Assembly: GCF_003024805.1 (NCBI RefSeq)
Contig: NZ_PUEC01000004.1
Span: 1 to 64,000 of the forward strand
From: Duncaniella muris
GTDB lineage: Bacteria; Bacteroidota; Bacteroidia; Bacteroidales; Muribaculaceae
Length of the DNA stretch: 64,000 bases
Reading direction: 5' to 3'
Below are positions 25,612-36,600 of this stretch, in pieces. Position numbers and translations under genes: made by a program. Under the pieces are notes generated by a model. That model was not told the DNA's origin and ran no database searches. It saw only the letters and a program-made list of their open reading frames with translations. Within the stretch, counting starts at the first letter, position 1; every line of letters starts with the position of its first letter.

Positions 25612-26922
25612 ATGAGACAGATTTTAGCAGTATCTTTTTGCCTTTTAGCAGCAGCCGGGATGTTCGGACAGCCGCTCTGGACCGGCAACATATCCGAAGT
25701 TGTCAGAGTGGAGGCTTCTTCGGCATCCGGTCTTGAAGGTGTCTATGTGCTTGACGGCCTTTCGGGCGTCTCGGTGTCCTGCCGGACAACAGAGGAAGAA
25801 GCTCCGTCCATACGCTGGTATCGCTATTCCTCTCTTGGTGGTGGTTATGCCGAAGAACTTTCCGACGTCAGAGTAGACGGCGCATCATCTGTACTCACAA
25901 AAATCGAAAGCGATATGGGGTATATTGTCGAACATCCTGATGGTCGCAGGGAATGCTTCTGGGTCATAGATTATAACCGCCATCCGTTTTCATTGACTTC
26001 GATCGTGCCATCAGCCGAACGTGATTGCCAGCGGATAGCCCTTGATGTGATCGGGATGGGAGAGGAGATGGCCTACTATGGCATCAACGGCCGGCGTTTC
26101 ACTCTTGATAGGGGAATCCGCCTCAGTTACCATACTCTTACGCCCGATGAAGAAGCTCTGATGTTTCACCAGACAGAGACTGCGGTTGATTTTGCGTCAC
26201 TTCCGGCAGTAATGCGTGCACCGGCTCCGCTTTGTGCTACGAAATTCACTGTTGAAGGCGACCGTTTCCTGCGCGCATGGGGTCATGCCGAAGAATTTAC
26301 AAGCGGTTCAGTGGAACCATATGCAGTCAGCGGCCTGACAAAGATCACTCAGAATGTCCGTAGCGCAGATAATGAAGTGGCCCAGAATCCGTCAGGAACG
26401 TCGTTCGGCGGATCGGCTCCGTGTGAACTGGAGTTTGAGGCCGCTGTGACTGACGGTGCACTGTTTCATGAATGGCAATTCTCCCGCTACCCTGAATTCG
26501 ATGATGTCAGTCTGCGTATACAGGACCTGAATTTCGCATATACGTTTAATGACGAAGGTGTCACCTATCTCCGTTTTGTCTGTGCCAATTCAGACGGGTC
26601 ATGCGAATATACCGGCGAAGTCTACACCGTCTCCATCGGCGCGTCAATGCTTAAATGCCCCAATGCGTTTTCGCCAAACGGCGATGGCGTGAATGACGAA
26701 TGGAAAGTGAGCTATTCAAGCCTTGTCTCTTTCGAGTGTCACATATTTGACCGTTATGGACATGAAATTACATCATTTACCGATCCTTCTCACGGATGGG
26801 ACGGGAAATACAAAGGCAAGACCGTTCCGTCCGGTGCATATTTTTATGTCATCAAGGCCAAAGGCTCGGATGGCAGGAATTATGAACTTTCGGGTGACAT
26901 AAACATTGTTAACTACAAGTAG
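25612..26922 (+). CDS. secreted protein with a type IX secretion (type B, CHU_C) sorting domain
   Basis: A 436-aa exported protein with a signal peptide (ILAVSFCLLAAAGMFG). A beta-rich body of unknown fold (residues 20-340) contains Ig/PKD-like strands toward its end (ADNEVAQNPSG, then FEAAVTDGALFHEWQFSR). The last 90 residues (about 346-436) form the gliding-motility-associated C-terminal domain: NAFSPNGDGVNDEW, HIFDRYGHEI, WDGKYKGKTVPSGAYFYVI. That domain targets proteins through the type IX secretion system to the cell surface. No SprF/PorP partner gene is adjacent. Own promoter and a neighbouring lytic transglycosylase suggest an envelope role. Confidence 0.88.
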   Translation: MRQILAVSFCLLAAAGMFGQPLWTGNISEVVRVEASSASGLEGVYVLDGLSGVSVSCRTTEEEAPSIRWYRYSSLGGGYAEELSDVRVDGASSVLTKIESDMGYIVEHPDGRRECFWVIDYNRHPFSLTSIVPSAERDCQRIALDVIGMGEEMAYYGINGRRFTLDRGIRLSYHTLTPDEEALMFHQTETAVDFASLPAVMRAPAPLCATKFTVEGDRFLRAWGHAEEFTSGSVEPYAVSGLTKITQNVRSADNEVAQNPSGTSFGGSAPCELEFEAAVTDGALFHEWQFSRYPEFDDVSLRIQDLNFAYTFNDEGVTYLRFVCANSDGSCEYTGEVYTVSIGASMLKCPNAFSPNGDGVNDEWKVSYSSLVSFECHIFDRYGHEITSFTDPSHGWDGKYKGKTVPSGAYFYVIKAKGSDGRNYELSGDINIVNYK

Positions 26923-26989
26923 GCATACAATCAGAATGTGCCTGCAACTGATATAAAACACAATCTGAACAACTTTTTTACCACTTTCT

Positions 26990-27979
26990 ATGAATAACAA
27001 TAAAAAGCTGTTTCTATATTCGTCAGTAGGTCTCACATTTCTGGCGCTTGTCGCATCATCCGAGCGGATTGCCGCAGTTACTTCTGCTCCTGAAGCTCCG
27101 GTAGAGACTCAGACTGCTGAATTCTCGACCGTAGTAAATCCGTCCATTCCGTCATCTGTGACATTTGCCGGAAAGAAAGTGGATCTTGATCCTACCCATA
27201 TGTGGGAGCGACTTGACCGGGAACTGACAGCCATGACCTATACCCACGGGAATACGTTGCTTGTCATAAAACGAGCAAACCGTTACTTTCCGATATTGGC
27301 CCCGATACTGAAGAAAAACGGCATTCCGTCTGACATGATCTATCTCGCGGTCATCGAAAGCACCCTCAATCCGCGGGCCCTTTCTCCGGCAAAAGCCGGA
27401 GGTCTGTGGCAGTTGATGCCTGCAACAGGCAAAGAATACGGCCTTGAGGTCAACGAAGATGTTGATGAACGCTATGATCCCGTAAAAGCCACTGAGGCTG
27501 CTTCGCGCTATCTGAAAAACGCTTATGCCAAATATGGCAACTGGGAGTCTGTGGCGGCAAGCTACAATGGAGGCATGGCCCGTATTTCAAAGGAGCTCGG
27601 ATCGCAGCAGGTCGATTCTGCATATGATCTCTATCTTGCCGATGAAACCATGCGCTATATATTCCGTATGCTCGCCATGAAACTTATAATGGAAAACCCA
27701 TCGGCTTATGGCTTCAATCTGACTGCCGACCAGCTCTATCAGCCTATTGAATACAAAGTGGTGGAGGTTAATACTCCTGTCGATGACTGGGCTGCATGGG
27801 CTAAAAAGCAAGGTATAGACTATCTCACTCTGCGCGAACACAATCCGTGGATACGCTCAAAAACACTTCCGAACAAAAGCGGAAAGACATATAAAGTCAG
27901 CATACCAATCCGCGATTCCCTTTCACGCTCGCGCCAGAAAGTCAAAGTCTACAATCCGGCGTGGGTGGTGGCAGACTGA
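26990..27979 (+). CDS. exported lytic transglycosylase (GH23, MltD-like)
   Basis: A 329-aa murein lytic transglycosylase that cleaves the glycan strand with 1,6-anhydro ring formation. The N-terminal hydrophobic leader ([16 protein letters not shown]) directs export. The GH23 domain spans about residues 95-230 with catalytic Glu123 in [11 protein letters not shown], then [10 protein letters not shown] and ASYNGG. The C-terminal 80 residues, with YKVSIP, resemble a truncated LysM or linker region, but no full LysM is seen. It probably works in cell-wall remodelling, perhaps with the surface protein encoded upstream. Confidence 0.92.
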   Translation: MNNNKKLFLYSSVGLTFLALVASSERIAAVTSAPEAPVETQTAEFSTVVNPSIPSSVTFAGKKVDLDPTHMWERLDRELTAMTYTHGNTLLVIKRANRYFPILAPILKKNGIPSDMIYLAVIESTLNPRALSPAKAGGLWQLMPATGKEYGLEVNEDVDERYDPVKATEAASRYLKNAYAKYGNWESVAASYNGGMARISKELGSQQVDSAYDLYLADETMRYIFRMLAMKLIMENPSAYGFNLTADQLYQPIEYKVVEVNTPVDDWAAWAKKQGIDYLTLREHNPWIRSKTLPNKSGKTYKVSIPIRDSLSRSRQKVKVYNPAWVVAD

Positions 27980-28031
27980 CACAGGACTCCACGCTTTACT
28001 GACTGACCTGCCGTATTTGTAAATAACAGAA

Positions 28032-30926
28032 ATGAGCACAGCAAACAATAACGAAACAACAGAAAATAAGCCGGACCGCGCTTCAGCATCCTCTTTGAGT
28101 GTGCTTGGAGCGCGTGTCCACAATCTGAAAAACATAGATGTAGATATTCCCCATAACTCTCTTGCGGTCATCACCGGACTGAGTGGCAGCGGGAAGTCGT
28201 CATTGGCTTTCGATACTATTTTCGCCGAAGGCCAGCGCCGTTACATAGAGACTTTCTCTGCCTATGCCAGAAATATGCTCGGTAATCTCGAACGTCCTGA
28301 CGTTGACAAAATCACAGGCCTTAGTCCGGTGATAGCCATCGAGCAGAAGACTGTCAACAGGAATCCGCGAAGCACCATAGGCACTACAACAGAAGTCTAT
28401 GACTTTCTCCGTCTGCTCTATTCAAGAGTGGGGACGGCGGTAAGCTATGTCACAGGCGAACCGATGATAAAATATACCAGGGATCAGATTGTCAATCTGA
28501 TCCTGCAACGATATGACGGGCACAAGATCTATATACTCGCACCTTTGGTAAAGAATCGCAAGGGGCATTACAAGGAACTTTTCGAGCAATTGCGCAAGAA
28601 GGGTTTTCTGACTGTGCGCGTAGACGGAGAGCTCCGCGATCTGACGCTCAACATGATGCTTGACCGCTACAAGAATCATGATATAGAGCTTGTGATCGAT
28701 CGGCTGAAAGTCTCGGCCAAAGATCTTACCCGGCTTGAATCAACCGTTGCCGATGCCCTGCGCCAAGGTGAGCGCCAGGTGATGATCTATGATGTAGAAG
28801 ATGACTCTGCTGCCTATTTCTCCCAGACTCTCATGGACCCGGCCAGCGGAATCTCATACCGTGAGCCTGCGCCCCACAACTTTTCATTCAACTCTCCGCT
28901 CGGAGCCTGCCCCTGCTGCAAGGGGCTTGGTTATGTCAATATAGTAGACCGCAACAAAATCATCCCCAATCCCTCACTTTCGATCCATGAAGGAGCCATA
29001 TTGCCGCTCGGCAAGTACAAGAATTCCGTAATATTCTGGCAGATCGACGCAATATGCAAAAAATACGGATGTACGATAAAGACTCCGGTCAAGGATCTCC
29101 CTGAAGAAGCTGTCGGCGAGATTCTTAACGGCACCAACGAGCGCCTTGTGATTGAAAATGACACAATGGCCACATACAATTATTTCAACACCTATGAAGG
29201 TCTTGTGAAGTATATCGAGATGCAGCAGGGCGACGATGCCTCCGCGGCTGCTCGCAAGTGGAGCGAGGGTTTCTTCTCGCGGGCAGAATGTCCGGAGTGC
29301 AAGGGAGACCGCCTGAACCGGGAGGCGCTTCACTTCTTCATAGACGGGAAGAACATAGCCCAGCTTTGCCGCCTTGACATTTCGGATCTCTATGAATGGT
29401 CAAAGGATGTCGAGTCAAGGCTGTCGCCGACCCAGGCAATCATAGCGCGTGAGATCATGAAAGAGATCCGCTCAAGGCTGAAATTCCTCGTGGACGTAGG
29501 TCTGGACTATCTGCAGCTCAACCGCGCTTCTGCCACACTTTCAGGAGGCGAAAGCCAGCGCATCAGGCTTGCCACACAGCTTGGCTCGCAACTTGTCAAT
29601 GTGCTTTACATCCTTGACGAACCGTCAATCGGACTGCATCAGCGTGACAACCGCCGGCTGATCGACTCGCTCAAGCAGCTTCGCGATGCGTCAAATTCCA
29701 TCCTTGTGGTGGAGCATGACAAGGATATCATGCTTGATGCCGACTATATAGTGGACATCGGTCCGAAGGCCGGCCGAAAAGGTGGAGAAGTAGTCTTTGC
29801 CGGAACTCCGGCTGAAATGCTTTCAACGGATACTCTTACGGCAAACTATCTTAATGGCAAACTGTCGATTCCTCTCAGAGACAAGCCCAGGAAGGGCAAC
29901 GGGCAGAAACTCGTTTTGCGCGGAGCCAAGGGTAACAATCTCAAGAATGTCACTCTTACACTCCCGCTCGGCCGTTTCATATGCGTGTCAGGCGTTTCGG
30001 GAAGCGGGAAGTCCTCGCTGATCAATTCAACGCTGCAGCCTATACTGAGTCAGAAATTCTTTCGTTCGCAGACAGCGCCACTGCCTTATGACAAAATTGA
30101 AGGACTTGAAAATATCGACAAGGTAGTCACTGTCGATCAGTCTCCTTTGGGGAAATCGCCGCGCTCTAATCCCGCTACATATACGGGGGTGTTCACGGCC
30201 ATACGCGATCTATATGCATCGCTGTCAGAAGCCAAGATCAGAGGCTATCGTCCGGGGCGTTTCTCTTTCAATGTGGCCGGCGGACGTTGTGAGACTTGTT
30301 CAGGAAACGGCTACAAAACTATAGAGATGAACTTCCTGCCGGATGTGCTTGTGCCTTGCGAGACCTGCGGCGGAAAGCGCTACAACCGCGAGACGCTTGA
30401 AGTGCGTTTCAAGGGGAAGTCGATCGCTGATGTTCTTGACATGACGATAAACCAGGCAGTAGAGTTTTTTGCCGGAATTCCTGCGATTCTGAACAAGATT
30501 CAGGTCTTGCGCGATATCGGGCTCGGTTATATCAAGCTCGGCCAACCGTCATCCACACTGTCGGGCGGTGAAAATCAGCGAGTGAAACTTGCCACAGAAC
30601 TTTCACGCCGTGACACCGGAAAGACTCTTTTCATACTTGACGAGCCTACCACAGGCCTGCACTTTGACGATATAAGAGTGTTGCTATCGGTGTTAAACAG
30701 GCTTGTAGACAAAGGGAATACCGTGCTTGTCATCGAGCATAATCTCGATGTGGTATGTGCGGCCGACCATGTTATTGACATGGGCCCCGGAGGTGGTAAA
30801 AACGGCGGTCATATCATTACCACCGGCACTCCCGCGCAGGTTGCAAAGTTTGATTCTCCGACGGCGCCTTTTATCCGCGAGGTGCTTGAAGGAGTGCAAA
30901 AGGATCGGTCAGACAGCAAACGCTAA
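28032..30926 (+). CDS. uvrA: excinuclease ABC subunit A
   Basis: A 964-aa damage-recognition ATPase of nucleotide excision repair. It has two ABC modules: Walker A at about residue 48 (GLSGSGKSS) and about 656 (GVSGSGKSS), with signatures LSGGESQR and LSGGENQR. Zinc-binding cysteine pairs are visible: CPCCKG with CPECKG in the insertion domain, and CETCSG with CETCGG in the second module. The 964-residue length and [12 protein letters not shown] match canonical UvrA. The N-terminal 20 residues are a low-complexity extension ([13 protein letters not shown]). The 3' end meets a convergent gene with a 4-nt overlap. Confidence 0.97.
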   Translation: MSTANNNETTENKPDRASASSLSVLGARVHNLKNIDVDIPHNSLAVITGLSGSGKSSLAFDTIFAEGQRRYIETFSAYARNMLGNLERPDVDKITGLSPVIAIEQKTVNRNPRSTIGTTTEVYDFLRLLYSRVGTAVSYVTGEPMIKYTRDQIVNLILQRYDGHKIYILAPLVKNRKGHYKELFEQLRKKGFLTVRVDGELRDLTLNMMLDRYKNHDIELVIDRLKVSAKDLTRLESTVADALRQGERQVMIYDVEDDSAAYFSQTLMDPASGISYREPAPHNFSFNSPLGACPCCKGLGYVNIVDRNKIIPNPSLSIHEGAILPLGKYKNSVIFWQIDAICKKYGCTIKTPVKDLPEEAVGEILNGTNERLVIENDTMATYNYFNTYEGLVKYIEMQQGDDASAAARKWSEGFFSRAECPECKGDRLNREALHFFIDGKNIAQLCRLDISDLYEWSKDVESRLSPTQAIIAREIMKEIRSRLKFLVDVGLDYLQLNRASATLSGGESQRIRLATQLGSQLVNVLYILDEPSIGLHQRDNRRLIDSLKQLRDASNSILVVEHDKDIMLDADYIVDIGPKAGRKGGEVVFAGTPAEMLSTDTLTANYLNGKLSIPLRDKPRKGNGQKLVLRGAKGNNLKNVTLTLPLGRFICVSGVSGSGKSSLINSTLQPILSQKFFRSQTAPLPYDKIEGLENIDKVVTVDQSPLGKSPRSNPATYTGVFTAIRDLYASLSEAKIRGYRPGRFSFNVAGGRCETCSGNGYKTIEMNFLPDVLVPCETCGGKRYNRETLEVRFKGKSIADVLDMTINQAVEFFAGIPAILNKIQVLRDIGLGYIKLGQPSSTLSGGENQRVKLATELSRRDTGKTLFILDEPTTGLHFDDIRVLLSVLNRLVDKGNTVLVIEHNLDVVCAADHVIDMGPGGGKNGGHIITTGTPAQVAKFDSPTAPFIREVLEGVQKDRSDSKR

Positions 30927-31387
30927 CGACTATAGAGCGGCTTGATCCGCTGGCGGACAGCCCGTTTGCGCTCCTGCTGGATCTGTCTGCGCATACGGCG
31001 GTTCAGAATGGGGCGCTCTTCCTCTTCAGGCTCGGTTGACTCTGATTCAGAAGATGCTGTATTGCCGTTATTGTCCATCGGTCTGCTGGTTTCGTCTTTG
31101 CCGGAGGAAGCGGCGGTCGGCTGTCCGGATTTGCGTTTTGATGAAATTTCTCTGGCACGTTGAGATCGCCTGATGGCTTTGTCGATTTCGGGGCGAAGCA
31201 GATTGAACATCAGCAGAACGGAAGGATCTGCATATTCAGCCGGTTCAGCTCCGCAGGTGATATAGGAGTCTACAGTCGCGATGGCTTCTTCGATTAATGA
31301 CGGGCGGTTCAGGCTGAATGAAAATCTGATGCGGTCGCAGATTTCAGAATAAAATTTTCTGGAAACGGGGAGTGATGACTTTTTCAT
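30923..31387 (-). CDS. hypothetical protein with an ordered N-terminus and a basic, disordered tail
   Basis: A 154-aa protein, not recognised. Residues 1-90 look folded and helical (KFYSEICDRIRFSFSLN, then DPSVLLMFNLLRPEIDKAI), while residues 90-154 are low complexity: Ser/Glu-rich, then Arg/Lys-rich (RRMRRQIQQERKRAVRQR). The basic tail may bind nucleic acid or ribosome. The gene runs convergently into uvrA with a 4-nt overlap of stops. The start at 31387 is the first ATG after the upstream terminator. Function unknown. Confidence 0.65.
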   Translation of the reverse strand: MKKSSLPVSRKFYSEICDRIRFSFSLNRPSLIEEAIATVDSYITCGAEPAEYADPSVLLMFNLLRPEIDKAIRRSQRAREISSKRKSGQPTAASSGKDETSRPMDNNGNTASSESESTEPEEEERPILNRRMRRQIQQERKRAVRQRIKPLYSR

Positions 31388-31465
31388 AAGTACGGAGTGT
31401 TTTTTTGTGCAAATTTAGCTTATGAAAAAGCCGATTTAGTGCGATAATGCGGGAAGGTAAAAATA

Positions 31466-31523
31466 ATCACCGGCATCCTTGCCGGAGCCTTTGTAGAAAG
31501 GCCCTGTCGGGGATGCCGGTGAT
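31466..31523 (-). terminator. strong nested hairpin terminator of the Spy-like gene
   Basis: Perfect 13-nt arms ATCACCGGCATCC (31466-31478) and GGATGCCGGTGAT (31511-31523), with an inner stem CCTTT/AAAGG. On the minus strand the hairpin is followed by TTATTTTT, as expected for termination of the gene at 31557-32159. Confidence 0.75.
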
Positions 31524-31556
31524 CAGACTTCTTGTGAGAAGTGAGAGAATGAGTTT

Positions 31557-32159
31557 TTAGCGCTGGGCGTGGTAGGAGAATACCTTGATTTTGCCGTTGT
31601 CAATGTAATAGGCGGAATTGGAATCATTGGCATTCTGCTGCTGGGCTGCGTTGGTGTTCGGCCTGTTGACGCGCATATTGTGTCTGCGGTCACCTTTTTT
31701 ACCGTTTTTATGCTTGGCCTGTGCCATTTTGCCGTGACGGGGGCCACCCTTCAATGCCTGATCAACATAGTTGTTTTCAAGGAACTGCACATATTGCTCA
31801 GGTGTCAGGATGTTCTTTACCTTGGCAAGATAATCGCGGCGGTTCTGGATCATTTTCTGCCGGTTTTCAGCCCGTTTGGCCTGCTTTTCAGCCTTGGCCT
31901 GAGCTTTGTCTTTTTTCTCTGCTTTATCTTTGCAGCAGTCTTTCTTTGGAGCAATGGACTGGAGTTCGGTTTTCTGCTGTTCCGTCAGGTTCAGACCTTC
32001 GAATGGATTTGGGCGGACAGCTTTGTTTGCTTTGCCTGCTTTGGTACATTCGGTCTTGGGGTTGTCGCATGTCTGAGTGTTTGCGGGTGACTGTGCAGTG
32101 GCGGTAATGCCTAAGGTTGATGCCAGGATGATTGCTACGCTTAAAAGAGTCTTTTTCAT
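31557..32159 (-). CDS. exported Spy/CpxP-like LTxxQ protein
   Basis: A 200-aa protein with a signal peptide (TLLSVAIILASTLGITATAQ). The mature part is very lysine-rich and helical, with the LTxxQ motif twice: LTEQQKTEL near residue 57 and LTPEQYVQF near 119. This pattern marks Spy/CpxP-like periplasmic chaperones or metal sensors. It also has extra cysteines (a DCCKDK pair and TCDNPKTEC) and His-rich patches (GPRHGKMAQAKHKNGKKGDR), which would suit metal binding. It is a separate transcript with its own terminator, and a palindromic motif lies 21 nt upstream of the start, so stress-linked control is plausible. Confidence 0.75.
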   Translation of the reverse strand: MKKTLLSVAIILASTLGITATAQSPANTQTCDNPKTECTKAGKANKAVRPNPFEGLNLTEQQKTELQSIAPKKDCCKDKAEKKDKAQAKAEKQAKRAENRQKMIQNRRDYLAKVKNILTPEQYVQFLENNYVDQALKGGPRHGKMAQAKHKNGKKGDRRHNMRVNRPNTNAAQQQNANDSNSAYYIDNGKIKVFSYHAQR

Positions 32160-32179
32160 TGTTGTCTTATTTATTATTA

Positions 32180-32198
32180 TTGTTTTTAAACGACCTCT
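32180..32198 (-). repeat. dispersed palindrome, copy 3 (half-site, upstream of the Spy-like gene)
   Basis: On the minus strand it reads AGAGGTCGTTTAAAAACAA, matching the left arm and core of the copies at 24647-24670 and 53778-53801. The right arm is degenerate. It lies 21 nt upstream of the start codon at 32159. Confidence 0.5.
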
Positions 32199-32377
32199 AA
32201 AAGCCGTTGCCGGCCAATCGTTTTTGGTGCGATTTATTCTTATGACAACTGTGGCCGGATATGGTTTAATGCGTAATTGCTTGATTTAACAAAGTTTGTA
32301 ACAATGGTTAAATTCTATGTGGATATGGCCTCAGATCTGGAATTGTCGAAGAGAAACAGTGTATTGGTCGAGAGTTA

Positions 32378-32409
32378 TTTGACATTTAAGCGGAAAAATG
32401 CTAATTTTG
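32378..32409 (+). promoter_or_regulatory. promoter of the thioredoxin-fold lipoprotein gene
   Basis: TTTG (32378-32381), a 20-nt spacer and TAATTTTG (32402-32409), a full consensus match. The start codon lies 44 nt downstream at 32453. Confidence 0.8.
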
Positions 32410-32452
32410 CACTTGTATAGCCTCGATTGGCAGTAAACTTATTTTAATTAGC

Positions 32453-33550
32453 ATGAAAACAATAGGCAAATTACTATTTATAAGCTCATTGGCTCTTACA
32501 GCGTCATGCGGGAGCGGCAATAAGTGGCATCTTGAAGGACGCATTGACGGGCTTGGTGAAAATGATCTTGTTGTTCTTGAAGGCAATAACCAGGGCTACT
32601 GGTATCCGATGGACACTATTGAGATCAAAGGAAACGGATCGTTCAGCTACAGCCGTGACGCGCAAGGCTACCCCGATATTTATCGTCTGCGGATAGGGGA
32701 GAAGTCTCTCTATTTCCCGATTGACAGCATCGAGACTCTCAAAATCACGGCTCAGGCTCCTGATATCGACACAAACCATAGCCTTTCAGGAACTCCTCAG
32801 GCAGCGAATCTCGAACATGTCGACAGCCTGCTCAGAGCGGAAACAGCATCCGGCAATGTGCAGTCCGTCACCTCTAATGCAGATCTCAAACGCGAACTCG
32901 GCAAAATGATTCTCGCCGATCCTGCCGGTATAGTACCTTATTATATTATAAGCAAGCGGGTGGGCGGCCAGCCTCTGTTCAATCCTGCCGTGAAGGAAGA
33001 CCTGCGCATTATCGGCGCTGTGGCCAACGCGTTCAACGAGCAGCGCCCATCTGATCCGCGCACAACCTATCTGCGCAATCTCTTCATCAGCAACCGCCCG
33101 AAATCAGGGAAAGTCAATGAAGAGAATGTGGCGTATGCAAATGAAGTCCGCGCATTTGATATCAATCTTTTTGACAATGAAGGGAAGAAGCATTCTCTGC
33201 TTGATCTCACATCGAAAGGCAATGTGGTTATTCTGAATTTCACCGCCTACACTGCCGAAGATTCGCCTGCGTTCAACGTGATGCTCAACAATGTCTATCA
33301 GAAATATCATCAGCAGGGACTTGAAATATTCCAGGTGGCATTTGACAGCGATGAATATGCCTGGAAGCAGACAGCAAAGAACCTGCCCTGGATTACGGTG
33401 CTCAACGGCGCTGCTGATGGCGACAAGGCTCTCCGTGACTACAATGTCGGCTCTCTTCCCGCCGTTTTTATTTTCGACCGCAACGGAGATGTGGTCGAGC
33501 GTGTGACAGACATGAGCACTCTTGATTCTTCAGTGGCCCGCCGCCTCTGA
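32453..33550 (+). CDS. DUF4369 + thioredoxin-fold lipoprotein lacking the CxxC
   Basis: A 365-aa lipoprotein; the lipobox ends at Cys19 (LALTASC). The N-terminal DUF4369-like domain (residues 24-110, HLEGRIDGLGENDLVVLEGN) is typical of Bacteroidota TlpA-like proteins. The C-terminal thioredoxin-like domain (about 220-365) keeps the strand order (VVILNFTAY, IFQVAFDSDE, PAVFIFDRNGDVVER), but the place of the redox CxxC reads TAEDSPAFN, with no cysteine. It therefore cannot be a classic thiol-disulfide oxidoreductase; it may be a chaperone or ligand-binding derivative. It is followed 50 nt later by the TamB-like gene, so the two may be cotranscribed. Confidence 0.85.
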   Translation: MKTIGKLLFISSLALTASCGSGNKWHLEGRIDGLGENDLVVLEGNNQGYWYPMDTIEIKGNGSFSYSRDAQGYPDIYRLRIGEKSLYFPIDSIETLKITAQAPDIDTNHSLSGTPQAANLEHVDSLLRAETASGNVQSVTSNADLKRELGKMILADPAGIVPYYIISKRVGGQPLFNPAVKEDLRIIGAVANAFNEQRPSDPRTTYLRNLFISNRPKSGKVNEENVAYANEVRAFDINLFDNEGKKHSLLDLTSKGNVVILNFTAYTAEDSPAFNVMLNNVYQKYHQQGLEIFQVAFDSDEYAWKQTAKNLPWITVLNGAADGDKALRDYNVGSLPAVFIFDRNGDVVERVTDMSTLDSSVARRL

Positions 33551-33600
33551 ACGAATAATGACTGACACTTAGAAACGTATAGCGACATATAGCGACTGGG

Positions 33601-36600
33601 TTGAAAACATTTTATCGGATTCTGCGCTTTATTCTTGTGATAATATTAGTATTGCCGGTGGCAGTACCGCTGATTCTGTATGTTGCCCTCAGTCTCCCGT
33701 CAGTCCAGGGCAGCATAGCCCGGACAGCAGAAAAAGAACTCACCGGACTTCTGGGAACAGAAGTTTCGGTGGGTTCGGTGTCTATAGCACCTTTCAACCG
33801 GGTGGTACTTTCTGACGTAGGTGTGAAGGATCCGAGAGGGGAGACGGCTTTGCAGATCGGCCATCTTGGCGCCGGGATCAAGCTTTTTGAAGGGCTGTGG
33901 AACCGCCGTATTGTAATCACATATGTAGAGATCATAGACCTTGATCTGAATCTTTACCGCCAGTCGCGTCAGACACCGCTCAACATCCAGCCGATCATAG
34001 ACCGGTTTAAGAAGGATGAAGACAACGGCCCGTCGAAGTTTGATCTGGCCGTAAATCTGCTTGTCATCCGCCGTTCCGGCCTGACGTATGATGTGCGTGA
34101 TGCGGCACCTGCAGACTCCGGACGTTTTGACCCGGCACACATAAGAGTAGACGGTCTTAGAGCCGACCTTTGTGCGCCGAGGATTTCAGACAGCCGGATT
34201 GAAGTGGAAATCAAGCGCATGGCAGCTGCTGAAAAGAGCGGACTTGCGCTGAAAGAATTGAGAGCCGATGTTTTGGCCGACATGGAAAGTCTGACAATTG
34301 AAAATCTGGCTGTCGAACTGAACAACTCCCGCCTTGCGCTCAATGATCTGACGCTTCAGTCTCCTCTTGGCGGAGGATTTGATCTAAAGAATGCGCTGCG
34401 TTCGCCTGTGGAGACTCTGTCTGAAACCTATCTGACATTGTCAGATCTCAGCCCGTTTGTCAGAGGACTTGAAGATATTGACGTCAGGGTAGATGTGGAG
34501 ATTGAAACTTCAGGTAGAGCAGACAGCATCAGCCTCGAACATTTCGATCTGTATATTCCCGAAAGTCAGGCACATCTGAGCGCTCATGGACTGATAAAGG
34601 GCCTTCTCCATGCCAAAGATTCCTTGTCAGTGGATCTCCGCAGGCTCAATGTCAGGACCTCGGTGCCAAAGGCTCTGGATTATCTGTCAAAGCCGGCCAG
34701 CCCGCTCAATCATCTTTACAGAAAACTCTCGGCCCTGGCTCCATTAGGCGATATAAATCTGCTTGGCGATCTATCGCTTACCCCAGAGTCAATAGACTTT
34801 AACGGAGCTCTGGACACAGATTGCGGAAACATCGACATTGACTGCGGAATATTCAAAAACCGAACAGGCGGGCCGCTTGAACTGGACGGCGTGATATCAT
34901 CAATGGCCTTTATGCCATCCGAACTTCACAAGTCATTGGCTCCGTTGAGCAATATTGCATTTGATGCAAAAGCCGATCTTGTCATTTCGGGCAGTCGCAA
35001 TATAAAAGGCATAGCAGAGCTGTCGGTCCCGGAATTGACATGGAACGGTACTGATTTTGCGGATATTAATGCCAATGCCGATTTTCGAGGCAACAGCGTT
35101 GATGCGACTGTAAGATCATCTTCTCCGGCGCTTGATTTTTCGGTGTCAGGTGGCGCTGAACTGAGCGGAACAATGCCTTTGACTGAACTCTATGCTCAGG
35201 TCAATAACATCTCGCTCGATCCATTTGTGAAAGGTGGCAGACTGAAAGGTGATCTTTCGTTTGAATTCGACGGATCTGTGCGTGGACGTAATCCGGATGT
35301 GATCAACGGATGGATAAAAGTGTCGGATTTCAGATTTTCCGGACGAAATGACAAGTCACTTTCGATTCCACGGCTTGAACTCGATGCCCACACCGGCGAT
35401 TCGGCAAGAAGCATTATGCTGCGCAGTCCGCAGGTCGATGCGGATCTGTCGGGCCATTTCAGCCTCAGGAATATAGCCAATGATGTCAAGGCGGTTATAG
35501 CAAAAGTCTACCCGGCTCTTTTGCCTGCTGACAGTTGTAGGGAAATATCTGAATTTCAGTATGATCTTGATCTTAGAATTAAGGAAGATTCCACAATAAG
35601 CAAGTTTCTGGGGCTTCCGGCAGACATAATATATCCCATCTCAGTACGTTCGTTCGGACGTGGTGGAGAGACGGCCTCGGTAGGGCTTGATATTGATGCC
35701 CCATATTTGCGAAACAAGGACAAACTTATAGAGGGAACGAGGCTGTCGGTGATGCTTGACGCTATCAGCAAGCATTCTGACGTGACTGCCCACACATCTT
35801 TTCCGACCAAAAACGGAATGCTTGATCTCCGGATCGGGTCTGAGGGCTCTGTCGATTCACTCGGCACTTCGATTCTTTGGAAAATAGACCGAGAGGAAGA
35901 CTATCATGGCAATTTTGATTTCGCCACATTGTTCAGCCGCAGTGAAGATAGCAAAGATCTGCTGACTGATATTTCAGTTGCGACATCGCAAATGGTATTC
36001 AACGATTCATCCTGGACAGTGAATCCGGCATTGGTTCATGTCATGCCCGGCAGAATCTCCGTCGAGGGGCTCGGCGGCCATAGAGCCGGACAGTCTCTGA
36101 ATATTCATGGCGTGGCATCGGCTGACTCGATAGACCGTCTGATCGTAGACCTTGATGCCATAGACATCGACTATATATTCGACTCTCTCAATATGAGCGA
36201 TGCCGTTCAGTTCGGAGGTAGGGCCACAGGTAGTTTCTATGGCATGAAGCTTCTGTCGGGTGATCCGGTGCTTTATACTCCCCGCCTTAAGGTGGAGGGC
36301 CTGAAGTATAACGGCTGTGTGATGGGTGACGGTGACATCCGCAGCTATTGGGACAATGGAAACAAGGCCGTCCGCATTATGGCGGAAATAGTTGGCGGCG
36401 GAGGCTCAAAATCGGAAGTCGACGGAGTTATCAAACCGATGAGTTCAGAATTGGATTTCACGTTTAAGGCTGATCGTGCGCCGGTAGGATTCATGGAGCC
36501 TTTCATGGCTGCTTTCACATCGAAAGTCACAGGAGAGGTCAGTGGCGAGGCCCGGCTTTACGGGACCTTCAAGGATCTGGATCTGTATGGCGATATCTAT

